The notes beneath the pieces are model-generated. The model was not told the DNA's origin. It searched no databases and was given only the letters and a program-made list of their open reading frames with translations. The position numbers and the translations under genes were made by a program. From JAXDTI01 sp034090045 (GTDB lineage Bacteria; Actinomycetota; Actinomycetes; Actinomycetales; Actinomycetaceae): DNA of 64,000 nt. The stretch is from the NCBI GenBank assembly GCA_034090045.1, contig JAXDTI010000009.1, positions 13,229-77,228 of the forward strand, written 5' to 3'. This document shows, one piece after another, positions 35,883-44,847 of the stretch (its first letter is position 1; each line of letters starts with the position of its first letter).

Positions 35883-36608
35883 TCATCCCAGCACCGCGAA
35901 ATATGCGGCGATACACAGGCAGGTCCAACCGACCACCGTGCAGGAGTGAAAAATCTCGTGAAAACCAAAATATTTAGGTGAGGGGTTAGGTTTTTTCAAG
36001 GCATAAATCACGCCCCCTACGGTATAGGCTGCGCCGCCACAGATCATCATCACCAGGGGTACTGCCCCGCCGCCGTGATAGAGCGCCGGCAAATACCATG
36101 CCGCTGTCCACCCCAAGATAATGTATATCAGCGAAGTCAGCCAGCGCGGCGCCTTTATCCACAGGTGGGTGATCAGTACCCCCAAGATTGCGCCACTCCA
36201 CACGATCCATAGGATCGTGGTGCGTTCTTTGCCGTCAAGTAGCCCAACCGAAATCGGGGTGTAGGTTCCGGCAATCAGTAGATAGATATTCGAGTGGTCC
36301 CAGCGGCGCATGAAACGGAAAGCGCGCTCCCGCCAGCTGAAACGATGATACATCGCAGAAACGCCAAAGAGCAGCAGCGAACAGGCCATAAAAATCGCTG
36401 ATGCCCACTTGGTTTCAACACTTGGGGCGAGCGCCGTTAATACGATAGCGGCAGCCAGCGCTAAAGGCACGGTTCCGGTGTGTATCCAGCCGCGCATTAG
36501 GGGCTTTACTTCCCCGTTTGCATCTAGACGAGGGCGTTTCACCTGCCGGATTTGTGTTTGCGTTGCGGATGCCGCTGCCCTAGAGGGTTTTCCTGTCAAG
36601 ATATTCAC
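35883..36608 (-). CDS. Hemolysin III family membrane protein (PAQR-like)
   Basis: A 241-residue protein. A basic N-terminus (~35 residues) is followed by seven transmembrane helices. Family residues are visible in LLLFGVSAMYHRFSWRERAFRFMRRWDHSNIYLLIAGTYTP (conserved His, Arg and Asp) and a C-terminal HEIFHSCTVVGWTC with the metal-site His residues. The family, including YqfA/Hly-III, is related to PAQR receptors and linked to membrane lipid homeostasis. Start GTG 36608 has AGGAGAAG directly upstream. It is divergent from the isoprenyl transferase, with a palindrome in the spacer, and the same pair occurs in mycobacteria (Rv1085c/Rv1086). Confidence 0.92.
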   Translation of the reverse strand: MNILTGKPSRAAASATQTQIRQVKRPRLDANGEVKPLMRGWIHTGTVPLALAAAIVLTALAPSVETKWASAIFMACSLLLFGVSAMYHRFSWRERAFRFMRRWDHSNIYLLIAGTYTPISVGLLDGKERTTILWIVWSGAILGVLITHLWIKAPRWLTSLIYIILGWTAAWYLPALYHGGGAVPLVMMICGGAAYTVGGVIYALKKPNPSPKYFGFHEIFHSCTVVGWTCLCIAAYFAVLG

Positions 36609-36636
36609 CTTCTCCTGGAGAGATGCAATCGTCCTA

Positions 36637-36662
36637 CAAAACCTACGGTAGCGTAGGTTGTG
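36637..36662. promoter_or_regulatory. Palindrome AACCTACG-N4-CGTAGGTT, likely repressor operator
   Basis: An 8+8 perfect inverted repeat (36640-36647 and 36652-36659) around GTAG, with symmetric CA...TG flanks one base further out. It lies about 32-51 bases upstream of the hemolysin III start and about 93 upstream of the isoprenyl transferase start. The size fits a TetR-type operator for a divergent promoter. Confidence 0.6.
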
Positions 36663-36751
36663 GGGTGTGTCCAGTTAAAAACCGTAAATGTTGCCTTAGC
36701 TCCGGTAAATTGTTTTCCAGGGGTAATCGTCCCGTAGGGGAAGGAGAACTC

Positions 36752-37519
36752 ATGTCCGGATACAGTTTGCTCTATCAGCTGTATGAACAAAGACTGCTGC
36801 GACAGCTCGACGGTCAGCCGCGCCCCCGTCACATCGGAGTGATCCTCGACGGGAATCGCCGCTGGGCAGCATCGATTGGTGCGTTACCGGAGACCGGGCA
36901 CCAGCGAGGTGCAAATAAAGTGGACGAGTTTCTTAACTGGGCTGCCGCCTACGGTATTGAACTAGTTACCCTGTGGATGCTCTCAACGGATAACCTGCAA
37001 CGGGAAGCTTCAGAGCTGGATCGGCTGTTGAATATCATCTGCGACACTATCGAGCATCTCGCCCAGTGTTGGCCAATCCGGATGGTAGGCAATATGGGTA
37101 TGCTGCCCGAAGCAGTTAAAGAACGTCTGCTCACAGCCGAACGAGCCGCCGCCCGCCACGACGGGGGAGGTGTAACGCCGAAAGTCAATATCGCTGTCGG
37201 ATACGGGGGACGCCAAGAAATAGTTGATGCGGTAAAGGAGCTGCTATACAGTGCGAACACCGAAGGTCGCAGCCTGGTTGAGGTCGCAGACTCCCTGAAG
37301 ATCTCCGATATAACCGAGCACCTCTACACCCGTGGTCAGCCCGACCCGGATCTGGTGATACGCACTTCAGGGGAGCAGCGTCTCTCCGGATTCCTGCTGT
37401 GGCAGAGCGCCCACAGCGAATACTATTTCACCGACGTGTATTGGCCGGATTTTAGGCGCGTCGACTTTCTGCGGGCACTGCGTTCCTATGCACAGCGGGA
37501 ACGCCGCATGGGACGTTAG
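36752..37519 (+). CDS. Short-chain cis-isoprenyl (Z-FPP-like) transferase, UppS family
   Basis: A 255-residue cis-prenyltransferase that condenses isopentenyl diphosphate with an allylic diphosphate. The catalytic Asp motif IGVILDGNRRWA (about 30-41) and the C-terminal LVIRTSGEQRLSGFLLWQSAHSEYYF / YWPDFR motif are present. Length and position beside hemolysin III suggest the actinobacterial Z-farnesyl diphosphate synthase (Rv1086-like), not the long-chain UppS. ATG 36752 is preceded by GAAGGAGAA; the open frame runs 129 bases further upstream across the spacer. It converges with xseB, overlapping by four bases. Confidence 0.9.
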   Translation: MSGYSLLYQLYEQRLLRQLDGQPRPRHIGVILDGNRRWAASIGALPETGHQRGANKVDEFLNWAAAYGIELVTLWMLSTDNLQREASELDRLLNIICDTIEHLAQCWPIRMVGNMGMLPEAVKERLLTAERAAARHDGGGVTPKVNIAVGYGGRQEIVDAVKELLYSANTEGRSLVEVADSLKISDITEHLYTRGQPDPDLVIRTSGEQRLSGFLLWQSAHSEYYFTDVYWPDFRRVDFLRALRSYAQRERRMGR

Positions 37520-37761
37520 CTACTGGAACCAGTTTCACCGGTTCGTTCATCAATTTTTGTGCGTGCAGCATCTAAGATCGTCTGGCAACGCTCAGCTAAA
37601 GCCTCGCCGCGTTCCCACTTCTGCATAGCCTCATCCAAAGGGATTTGACCAGATTCCAGGTCGCGCACCGTCATCACCAGCTCGTCGCGAGCCTGCTCAT
37701 AGCTGAGCTTTTCAGGGGCGATACCGCTGGTATCCTCCGGCTCGTATTGTTCTTCAATCAT
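37516..37761 (-). CDS. xseB: Exodeoxyribonuclease VII small subunit
   Basis: An 81-residue helical protein with the XseB core LSYEQARDELVMTVRDLESGQIPLDEAMQKWERGEAL and a polar C-terminal tail. It coats the large subunit and lets it cut single-stranded DNA into oligonucleotides. The start ATG overlaps the xseA stop, as expected for a fixed-ratio complex. Confidence 0.95.
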   Translation of the reverse strand: MIEEQYEPEDTSGIAPEKLSYEQARDELVMTVRDLESGQIPLDEAMQKWERGEALAERCQTILDAARTKIDERTGETGSSS

Positions 37762-39041
37762 TTTTTCTTCTCCCTTCGAGTCTCCTCAGCCGTATCATCG
37801 GTGGTCTCCACCCTCAATACTTCCGCTTCCGCCAGCCCATCGGTCATTTGCAAAACAACCCGCTGACCGAGATCCATGTCCCGTACTCTCGTTGCAACCG
37901 TGCCCGTATCTGTTCTTACCAGCGCATATCCGCGGCTCAAAACCCCGACTGGGGAGAGTGCTCGCAGGGTTTGGCGGGTTCCCGACAGCATGGTCATATT
38001 AGTGACCAGTCCTCCGCGAACCGCACTGCGTAATCGGGTACGCAACGCACTCAGTTGTTCGATATGCGGGGTCAAGGTTGCCTCCGGAGAACGCATAACC
38101 GGGCGGGCTGTCAAATCGTCAAGTTGCGACTGTAGTGTGTGAACCCGAGCAGCTATTCCAACACGAATCCGCTCCCGTGCCCGAACCAAACCTTCCAGTT
38201 CACTCTGCAGGTCAGGAACTATTCGGCGTGCCGCATCAGTCGGTGTGGATGCCCGATAGTCAGCCACGTAATCCAACAGTGGAGCGTCTTCTTCGTGTCC
38301 GATAGCAGACACGAATGGTGTAACCGTCTCGGCTGCTGTTCGCACCAGTGTCTCATCTGAAAATGGCAGCAGATCTTCTACTGCGCCACCGCCACGGGCA
38401 ATCACGATCACGTCCACATCGGGCATCGAATCTAACTCCGCCAGCGCCGCCAACACCTCCGTAACCGTATGCGGTCCCTGTACCGCAACCTCGCGTACCT
38501 CAAAAACAGCGGCAGGCCACCTGGACAGCGCATTCACCAACACATCGTGTTTGGCTTTTGCGTTGCGTCCGCAAATCAAGCCGATCCTGCGGGGCAGAAA
38601 CGGCAAACGTTTCTTTCGTTCCGGAGCAAATAATCCCTCTGCGGATAGGCGTCGCCGCAGTTGCTCAACCTGTTCCAACAGGGAACCTATACCCTCCAGA
38701 CGGATGCTTCGCGCCATCAGCGAGATTGACCCGTTGCCCTCATAGAAGTCCGGTTGTACCTCAAGCAGTACCCGCGCACCCTCACCGAAGGCGGAACCCG
38801 CAGAATCGAGTATGTTTGGCCAAGCTTTTACGGTAATAGACGCACTCGCGTTGAGGTCGCGAATCGTGAAAAACGCGATACGGGTTCCGGGGCGCGGTTT
38901 GTACTCCACTACCTGCCCGATGACCCACAGCGTTGGCAATCCGCCTACCAGCGCCTTTAGGTTACTATTTAGGGTTGCCACCGACCAGGGCGCCTCCGCA
39001 GTGGTATCCACGGCCCGCTTGGGTTCCGACACTTCATTCAT
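37758..39041 (-). CDS. xseA: Exodeoxyribonuclease VII large subunit
   Basis: A ~427-residue nuclease subunit. The N-terminal OB-fold (about 18-115, LWVIGQVVEYKP) binds DNA. The catalytic region has VIVIARGGGAVEDLLPFSDE and PFVSAIGHEEDAPLLDYVADYRASTPTDAA, followed by a coiled coil and the C-terminal GVLSRGYALVRT. I favour the second Met at 39041, because on the minus strand TAGCCT is followed by exactly six bases before it, suggesting a leaderless promoter; Met 39047 is possible. It is divergent from ispH across a 79-base spacer. Confidence 0.95.
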   Translation of the reverse strand: MNEVSEPKRAVDTTAEAPWSVATLNSNLKALVGGLPTLWVIGQVVEYKPRPGTRIAFFTIRDLNASASITVKAWPNILDSAGSAFGEGARVLLEVQPDFYEGNGSISLMARSIRLEGIGSLLEQVEQLRRRLSAEGLFAPERKKRLPFLPRRIGLICGRNAKAKHDVLVNALSRWPAAVFEVREVAVQGPHTVTEVLAALAELDSMPDVDVIVIARGGGAVEDLLPFSDETLVRTAAETVTPFVSAIGHEEDAPLLDYVADYRASTPTDAARRIVPDLQSELEGLVRARERIRVGIAARVHTLQSQLDDLTARPVMRSPEATLTPHIEQLSALRTRLRSAVRGGLVTNMTMLSGTRQTLRALSPVGVLSRGYALVRTDTGTVATRVRDMDLGQRVVLQMTDGLAEAEVLRVETTDDTAEETRREKKK

Positions 39042-39108
39042 ATGCATAGGCTATCGAAGACCACCCACATTTTTATGTCCCAGCTGAGAGCCACGCGTCA
39101 CAGAAAAG

Positions 39109-39121
39109 TACAATGGGCACA
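39109..39121 (+). promoter_or_regulatory. Candidate leaderless promoter of ispH
   Basis: TACAAT (39109-39114), six bases, then ATG 39121. No Shine-Dalgarno is present. Confidence 0.5.
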
Positions 39122-40116
39122 TGAGTAAACGGATATTGCTGGCTTCTCCGCGCGGATACTGCGCCGGTGTCGATCGCGCTGTCGATGCTGTCGAAAAAGC
39201 CCTGGCGCTCTATGGCGCACCCGTGTATGTGCGCGGTGAGATTGTACACAACAAATACGTGGTTGCCAGGCTCGCCGAAAAAGGTGCCATATTCGTTTCT
39301 GAACTGGAACAGGTGCCTCGGGGAGCGCGGGTAGTGTTCTCTGCCCACGGTATCTCCCCCGAGGTGCGTGCTGCCGCCGCCAAACGCGAACTGCAACCAA
39401 TCGATGCGACCTGCCCGCTGGTAACAAAGGTTCACCGAGAGGCAATCCGCTATGCGGATGCCGGGTACGACATTATTCTTGTAGGTCACTCCGGACACGA
39501 AGAAGTTGAGGGCACGCTAGGGGAGGCACCTGAGAGTATCAAGGTTGTGGGCACCCCTGCCGAAGCCGACGTTGTTACAGTACGAGACCCAACGAAAGTA
39601 GTGTGGATCTCCCAAACCACGCTCTCCGTGGACGAGACTCGTGAAACCGTTGAACACTTACGCAAACGTTTCCCGAAACTGGTTGATCCGCCCAGCGACG
39701 ATATCTGCTATGCAACCCAAAACCGCCAGGGCGCGGTAAAGGCGATAGGGGAACGCTGTGACCTGGTGATAGTAGTCGGCTCGGCGAACTCCTCAAACTC
39801 GGTTCGTCTGGTCGAGGTCGCCCGCGAAGCCGGAGCCCCGGATGCCCAACGTGTCGATAGTGCCACCCAATTGGATGAGTCCTGGCTTGAAGGCGTGGAA
39901 ACCATCGGGGTCACCTCCGGCGCCTCAGTGCCGGAAGTGCTGGTAGCAGAGTTAATACACAAGCTCCGACAATATGGATTCGAAGAGGTTGAACAGGTTC
40001 GCACCGAGACTGAGACAGTGAATTTTTCGCTGCCGAAAAACCTGCGTGCTGATCTGTTGGCAGCCGGTATGTTGAAACCACGGGAGCGCCGCCCGCTCGC
40101 GGATCACACGCGCTGA
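39121..40116 (+). CDS. ispH: 4-hydroxy-3-methylbut-2-enyl diphosphate reductase
   Basis: A 331-residue iron-sulfur enzyme for the last step of the MEP isoprenoid pathway, giving IPP and DMAPP. The three cluster Cys are in PRGYCAGVDRA (near 14), DATCPLVTKVH (near 100) and DDICYATQNRQGAV (near 200). The GHSGHEEVEGTLGE and SSNSVRLVEVA motifs are present. Another MEP enzyme, IspE, is in the window as part of the RsmA fusion. A terminator-like hairpin with seven T bases follows. Confidence 0.97.
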   Translation: MSKRILLASPRGYCAGVDRAVDAVEKALALYGAPVYVRGEIVHNKYVVARLAEKGAIFVSELEQVPRGARVVFSAHGISPEVRAAAAKRELQPIDATCPLVTKVHREAIRYADAGYDIILVGHSGHEEVEGTLGEAPESIKVVGTPAEADVVTVRDPTKVVWISQTTLSVDETRETVEHLRKRFPKLVDPPSDDICYATQNRQGAVKAIGERCDLVIVVGSANSSNSVRLVEVAREAGAPDAQRVDSATQLDESWLEGVETIGVTSGASVPEVLVAELIHKLRQYGFEEVEQVRTETETVNFSLPKNLRADLLAAGMLKPRERRPLADHTR

Positions 40117-40129
40117 TATGCGCGGCTGG

Positions 40130-40154
40130 AACCCGGATAATTCTCGGTTTTTTT
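40130..40154 (+). terminator. Terminator after ispH
   Basis: An imperfect stem (AACC-c-GGA pairing with TCT-c-GGTT) is followed by seven T bases. The stem is weak but the T-run is strong. Confidence 0.5.
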
Positions 40155-40276
40155 AACAGCCATAATTCGCCTATTGGACTGTGAAGACAATAAGCAGGTA
40201 TGGCTGGCTAGTATTTGAGACTGTACCTCATTTCAACACGGGTGCATCCGCATCCATTCGAGAACCAGGAGTCGGT

Positions 40277-42586
40277 ATGTCTGCTGATGTTTCTGCAGGT
40301 AAAAAGCTGAAAACTGTCGAAGATCTGCCGCCGGTTGCGGTGGTTGAACCCCCGGCTATGAAAACCCGCACCAAAATCATTTACGCGGTAATCGCTGTTA
40401 TTGCTGCTGTGGCTTGGGCTGTTATAGGTATAGCTCGCGGCGAGACAGTGAGTGCTGGATGGTTTGTTCTGGCAGCTGTGGGAACCTACATTATTGCGTT
40501 GCGTTTCTATGCGAAGCTTATCGAGGTTAAGATTCATCAGCCTGATGACACTCGGGCAACCCCAGCCGAGGAGTTCGTCAATGGTCAAGATTTCCTCCCA
40601 ACCCATCGTACGGTCGTTTTCGGACACCACTTCGCTGCGATTGCTGGTGCAGGGCCGCTTGTTGGCCCGGTGTTGTCGATCCAAATGGGTTATCTGCCGG
40701 GCACGCTGTGGATTATTTTCGGTGTGGTTTTGGCTGGTGCCGTCCAGGACTTTATGGTTTTGCACCTGTCGATTCGTCGCCGCGGGCGCTCTCTCGGTCA
40801 GATGGCGCGTGATGAGCTCGGTCCAATCGGTGGCTGGTTGGCGATTATCGGTGTCATGACGATTATGGTGATGCTGATTGCGGTGCTGGTGATCGTTATT
40901 ATCGGTGCTATGGCGTCTAGCCCGTGGGCGGTGTTTTCGATTGCGATGACCATTCCGATAGCGTTCTTTATGGGTCTGTATATGCGTTTTATTCGCCCCG
41001 GTAAAGTTGGTGAAGCCTCGGTTGTTGGTGTGGTGCTGCTGGTGCTGGCTATTGCCGGCGGTGGTCTGGTGGCCGCGAACCCGACAGCTGCTGACATTTT
41101 TACCCTGACCCCGATGCAGCTCGCCATAGCTATTATTATCTACGGTTTCTTTGCCGCGATTCTGCCGGTGTGGCTGCTGTTAGCCCCGCGTGACTACCTA
41201 TCCACTTTCATGAAGGTCGGCACAATTGTGCTGCTCGCGATTTCGATTCTGGTGGTGCTGCCGGTTATGCAGGCTCCCGCCATCACAGAAATGGCTAAGA
41301 CCGGCGACGGCCCGGCGTTCGCTGGTGACCTGTTCCCGTTCCTGTTCATCACGATTGCTTGTGGGGCGCTCTCCGGGTTCCATTCGCTGATTTCTTCGGG
41401 CACCACACCAAAAATGATCCAGAAAGAATCCCAGGCGCGTGTTATCGGTTACGGCGGTATGTTGACCGAATCTTTCGTGGCGATTATGGCGCTGATTGCG
41501 GCCTCTATTTTGGATCAGCACCTGTATTTCGGTATGAATGCGGCTGCTGGGCTGACCGGCTCAGAAGCCGCCTCGGCTGCCGAGTATGTTAACGGGCTCG
41601 GTCTGGTTGATGGTGCCGGTGCCCCGATTCCTGATGTGGATGCTAAATATTTTGAGGATCAAGCTGCCTCGGTTGGTGAAGCAACCCTGATTTCGCGTAC
41701 CGGTGGTGCGCCCACCCTGGCAATGGGTATGGCACATATATTGGATCAGATTCCACTCATCAACGGTCTGAAAGCATTCTGGTATCACTTTGCCGTAATG
41801 TTCGAGGCGCTGTTTATTCTCACCACTGTTGATGCCGGTACCCGAGTTGCACGTTTCATGCTTTCTGACACTATCTCGAACTTCCCGGGATGCAAGAAGT
41901 TCTCCGATCCGTCGTGGCGTCCGGGCGCGTGGCTGTGCACAATCCTGGTTATCGCCGGTTGGGGATCAATCACCATCATGGGTGTCACCGATCCGCTCGG
42001 CGGAATCTATGTTCTCTACCCGCTTTTTGGTATTGCGAACCAGCTGCTCGCTGCGATTGCGCTCACGCTCGTGTTCACCGTGGTGATGAAGAAAGGTCTT
42101 TTCAAATGGGCATGGATTCCGGGTATTGCCCTCGTGTGGGATCTTATTATCACCATGTGGGCTTCCTACGAGAAAATTTTCAGTACCGACCCGAAGATAG
42201 GCTACTGGGCATCGCACGCGGCCGCGAAGAAAGCACTCGCTGCCGGGGAAGCCTACTCTACCGCCACCACTCCAGAGGCGGTCGCCACAGTGGTGCGTAA
42301 CACCGCGATTCAGGGGTCACTTTCGATTCTTTATGCGGCGTTGGTGCTGGGCGTGTTTATTGTTGGCATCTACTATTCGGTGCTCGCCTTCCGTAGGGGT
42401 GGTCTATCTACCGCCGAGGCTGAGGGGGTGCCGTCTCAGATATTTGCGCCCGCCGGACCGGTCCCTACCGCTTTGGAAAAGGAAGTGCTCGCCCAGTGGC
42501 GAGCCGCCGGACTGGAACCTGACGGTGGATACATGCATTCGAGTGGGCAAACAATCAAAGACACTGAACATACGGAGCGCCTATGA
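40277..42586 (+). CDS. cstA: CstA/BtsT-family peptide or pyruvate transporter
   Basis: A 769-residue membrane protein with about 16-18 transmembrane segments. Family sequences include VFGHHFAAIAGAGPLVGPVLSI near residue 115, GAVQDFMVLHLSIRRRGRSLGQMA, and HSLISSGTTPKMIQKESQARVIGYGGMLTE. In E. coli relatives import peptides (CstA, carbon starvation) or pyruvate by proton symport (BtsT). ATG 40277 is preceded by AGGAG; an open frame begins upstream at 40181 but lacks such a site. It overlaps the YbdD-like gene by four bases, the usual pairing. Confidence 0.94.
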   Translation: MSADVSAGKKLKTVEDLPPVAVVEPPAMKTRTKIIYAVIAVIAAVAWAVIGIARGETVSAGWFVLAAVGTYIIALRFYAKLIEVKIHQPDDTRATPAEEFVNGQDFLPTHRTVVFGHHFAAIAGAGPLVGPVLSIQMGYLPGTLWIIFGVVLAGAVQDFMVLHLSIRRRGRSLGQMARDELGPIGGWLAIIGVMTIMVMLIAVLVIVIIGAMASSPWAVFSIAMTIPIAFFMGLYMRFIRPGKVGEASVVGVVLLVLAIAGGGLVAANPTAADIFTLTPMQLAIAIIIYGFFAAILPVWLLLAPRDYLSTFMKVGTIVLLAISILVVLPVMQAPAITEMAKTGDGPAFAGDLFPFLFITIACGALSGFHSLISSGTTPKMIQKESQARVIGYGGMLTESFVAIMALIAASILDQHLYFGMNAAAGLTGSEAASAAEYVNGLGLVDGAGAPIPDVDAKYFEDQAASVGEATLISRTGGAPTLAMGMAHILDQIPLINGLKAFWYHFAVMFEALFILTTVDAGTRVARFMLSDTISNFPGCKKFSDPSWRPGAWLCTILVIAGWGSITIMGVTDPLGGIYVLYPLFGIANQLLAAIALTLVFTVVMKKGLFKWAWIPGIALVWDLIITMWASYEKIFSTDPKIGYWASHAAAKKALAAGEAYSTATTPEAVATVVRNTAIQGSLSILYAALVLGVFIVGIYYSVLAFRRGGLSTAEAEGVPSQIFAPAGPVPTALEKEVLAQWRAAGLEPDGGYMHSSGQTIKDTEHTERL

Positions 42587-42882
42587 GCAGCCAACACGCT
42601 TTTGCAATAGCCGTGGAGCCGGGGGGTAGCGCGCCCTCCGACACTGTGACTGTTTCGGGTGAGCACTGCGGTGCTGTCATCGACACTTCGATTGGTTTTC
42701 CAGTAGCAGCGCTGCGTTCGTTCATGGGTTTGTGGCGTGGCATCACCGGAATGGACAGTTATCGCCGGTACCTGGGTTATCAGCGGGTACATCACCCTGA
42801 GTGTGACGTGATGAACGAGGCGGAGTTTTGGCGCCGCCAGTGGGATGATGCCGGGAAGCATCCCAGGGCTTGCTGTTGCTGA
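42583..42882 (+). CDS. YbdD/YjiX family small protein
   Basis: A 99-residue protein; the C-terminal half is the YbdD core (WRGITGMDSYRRYLGYQRVHHPECDVMNEAEFWRRQWDD) and ends with three Cys. Family members are usually about 65 residues; the first ~35 residues here (VEPGGSAPSDTVTVSGEHCG) are an extension without recognised homology. ATG 42583 overlaps the cstA stop (ATGA). YbdD-type proteins are encoded with CstA/BtsT transporters and are thought to be needed for their activity. Confidence 0.88.
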   Translation: MSSQHAFAIAVEPGGSAPSDTVTVSGEHCGAVIDTSIGFPVAALRSFMGLWRGITGMDSYRRYLGYQRVHHPECDVMNEAEFWRRQWDDAGKHPRACCC

Positions 42883-42964
42883 CCTTTATGGACGGGGTTC
42901 AGGAGGCCGCAGGCAGACGGCTCCGTCCACGAGCAGCTCCGTCCGTATGTCTTTCCTGCACGGG

Positions 42965-42977
42965 TAGAATAGCCCTA
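42965..42977 (+). promoter_or_regulatory. Candidate leaderless promoter of ychF
   Basis: TAGAAT (42965-42970), six bases, ATG 42977, with no Shine-Dalgarno between. Confidence 0.5.
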
Positions 42978-44068
42978 TGGCTTTAACTATCGGTATCGCC
43001 GGCTTGCCTAACGTCGGTAAATCCACCCTGTTCAATGCGCTTACTCGCGCGACCGTGCTCGCCGCGAACTACCCTTTCGCGACTATTGAACCAAATATCG
43101 GGGTGGTGCCGCTGCCTGATCCCAGGCTGGGGGTGCTCGCCGATATGTTTCATTCCGAGCGGGTCGTGCCGGCTACGGTGTCCTTTGTTGATATTGCCGG
43201 TATTGTGAAGGGTGCCTCTAAAGGGGAGGGTCTGGGTAACCAGTTCCTCGCGAATATCCGTGAAGCTGACGCGATTTGCCAGGTCACTCGGGTTTTTGCT
43301 GACCCGGATGTGGTGCACGTGGAGGGGCGGATTGACCCGGCGAGCGACATTGAGACGATTGCGACCGAGTTGATTCTTGCCGATATTCAGTCCCTGGAGA
43401 ACCAGATTCCGCGCCTGGAGAAGGAGCTGCGGGGCCGCAAGATTGACGCTTCGGTGCTGCAATTGGCAAAAGATGCGCAGGCGGTGTTGGAGGATGGGCG
43501 GCTGCTTTCGGCCTCTGACCTGGACTTGGAGGAGTTGAAGCAGTTTCAGTTGCTCACCGCGAAACCCTTTATCTATGTGTTCAATATGGATGCTGATGGC
43601 ATGGAGGACGGGGCGCGACAGGTCGAGTTGCGGGAACTGGTTGCGCCGGCGGAGGCGGTTTTCTTGGATGCCGGTTTCGAGGCGGAACTGGTCGAGTTGG
43701 ATGAAGCAGATGCTCGCGAGATGTTGGAGGATGCCGGTCAAACCGAGTCCGGTCTGGATAAACTCGCGCGTGTTGGTTTCGACACCCTCGGTCTCCAGAC
43801 GTTCTTGACTGCAGGAGAGAAGGAGTCACGTGCCTGGACGATTCGTAAGGGTTGGACGGCTCCGCAAGCTGCCGGGGTGATCCACACCGATTTCGAACGT
43901 GGTTTTATTAAGGCCGAGGTGGTGAGTTTTGAGGATCTGGTTGAGCTGGGGGGACTGCATCAGGCCCGCGAACACGGCCGCCTACGCATGGAAGGCAAAG
44001 ACTACATAATGCAAGATGGCGACGTAGTCGAGTTCCGTACTGGGCTTACGTCTGGGGGTCGGAAATGA
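42977..44068 (+). CDS. ychF: Redox-regulated ATPase YchF (OLA1-like)
   Basis: A 363-residue TRAFAC P-loop ATPase. It has G1 GLPNVGKSTLFNAL (8-21), switch II DIAGIVKGASKGEGLGNQFL, a coiled-coil insertion (about 130-190), and a C-terminal TGS domain (GWTAPQAAGVIHTDFERGFIKAEVVSFEDL). YchF binds the 70S ribosome. Members typically end in a sequence like QDGDV-xx-FRFNV; here QDGDVVEFR is followed by TGLTSGGRK and a stop, so the last residues seem replaced. The stop overlaps the start of the restriction enzyme gene. Confidence 0.96.
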   Translation: MALTIGIAGLPNVGKSTLFNALTRATVLAANYPFATIEPNIGVVPLPDPRLGVLADMFHSERVVPATVSFVDIAGIVKGASKGEGLGNQFLANIREADAICQVTRVFADPDVVHVEGRIDPASDIETIATELILADIQSLENQIPRLEKELRGRKIDASVLQLAKDAQAVLEDGRLLSASDLDLEELKQFQLLTAKPFIYVFNMDADGMEDGARQVELRELVAPAEAVFLDAGFEAELVELDEADAREMLEDAGQTESGLDKLARVGFDTLGLQTFLTAGEKESRAWTIRKGWTAPQAAGVIHTDFERGFIKAEVVSFEDLVELGGLHQAREHGRLRMEGKDYIMQDGDVVEFRTGLTSGGRK

Positions 44069-44772
44069 GTATTGGGCACTCGTATGGGCTCGATTGGATT
44101 GACGAAGACGCGTTATTCGAGGTCACTCGTGTTTCGTTCGCCAAGGTGTTGCAGCCCTCACGCCGTAAGCCGCTTCCGCCAGACCCGTTTACGCTCTTAG
44201 CACACGCAGTACTAGCGAATGAGGGTCTGAGCGAGGCTCGTGCATTTGAGCGCGAGCGCGCGATAAACAAAACACTTTCTGACAACGTGGGCTACTGGCA
44301 TCAGCGAGTTTTGGGTTTGGCTCCACATTGGGAAGAAACCGGCGCGTCGGGCGGTTCGATTGATTTGCGCACGAAGCTTGGATACGTTCATCCATTGTTG
44401 CACAAACCTGTGTTAGCAGAGGTGAAGAATCGTTTTAATACAATTAAGGCCTCGGATGAAAAGAACGTGTGGGATCGGTTGGACAACTTGGCTAGAGCGA
44501 GTGGCGCTGTGGCGTACGTATTTCAAATCGTGCCAAAGAGTCCTGAGCGTTATGATCGCCCATGGAGTCCCTCAGGGCGAAATGAAAAACAGATAGTGCG
44601 AGTATGCGATGGGGTTTCAGCTTATTCGCTGGTGTTTGAGAGGCAAGAAGCACTGTACGAGTTATATATGGCTTTACCGCATATTTTCGCGGATATTATT
44701 GGGCGCGTTCCCGCTATTGACGTGACCGAGATGGAAGAACTATTCCGAACGAGTATGCCACCCACAGTCTGA
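44065..44772 (+). CDS. Type II restriction endonuclease, Eco47II-like
   Basis: A 235-residue predicted restriction enzyme. The likely PD-(D/E)xK centre is SIDLRTKL (Asp 100) and VLAEVKNRFNT (Glu 119, Lys 121). The surrounding pattern GYWHQRVLGL...VKNRFNTIKASDEKNVWDRL resembles the Eco47II family, whose members cut GGNCC. Family and specificity are from memory of the pattern and are not verified. It overlaps the ychF stop by four bases and is followed after 75 bases by a C5-cytosine methyltransferase, which should protect the same site. GGGGGTCGGAA precedes the ATG. The pair looks horizontally acquired. Confidence 0.82.
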   Translation: MSIGHSYGLDWIDEDALFEVTRVSFAKVLQPSRRKPLPPDPFTLLAHAVLANEGLSEARAFERERAINKTLSDNVGYWHQRVLGLAPHWEETGASGGSIDLRTKLGYVHPLLHKPVLAEVKNRFNTIKASDEKNVWDRLDNLARASGAVAYVFQIVPKSPERYDRPWSPSGRNEKQIVRVCDGVSAYSLVFERQEALYELYMALPHIFADIIGRVPAIDVTEMEELFRTSMPPTV

Positions 44773-44795
44773 TCCTAAACTTCGGCGGCCTTCAT

Positions 44796-44823
44796 GGTAA
44801 CCTGTGCATAGGTAAAGGTTACT
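44796..44823. promoter_or_regulatory. Inverted repeat GGTAACCT-N12-AGGTTACT before the methyltransferase
   Basis: GTAACCT (44797-44803) and AGGTTAC (44816-44822) are perfect inverted arms 12 bases apart in the spacer between the restriction and methyltransferase genes, 25 bases before the methyltransferase start. This is a good candidate operator for the methyltransferase's own N-terminal helix-turn-helix. Confidence 0.55.
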
Positions 44824-44847
44824 AGTACACGTGCAGAGGATAGACAA

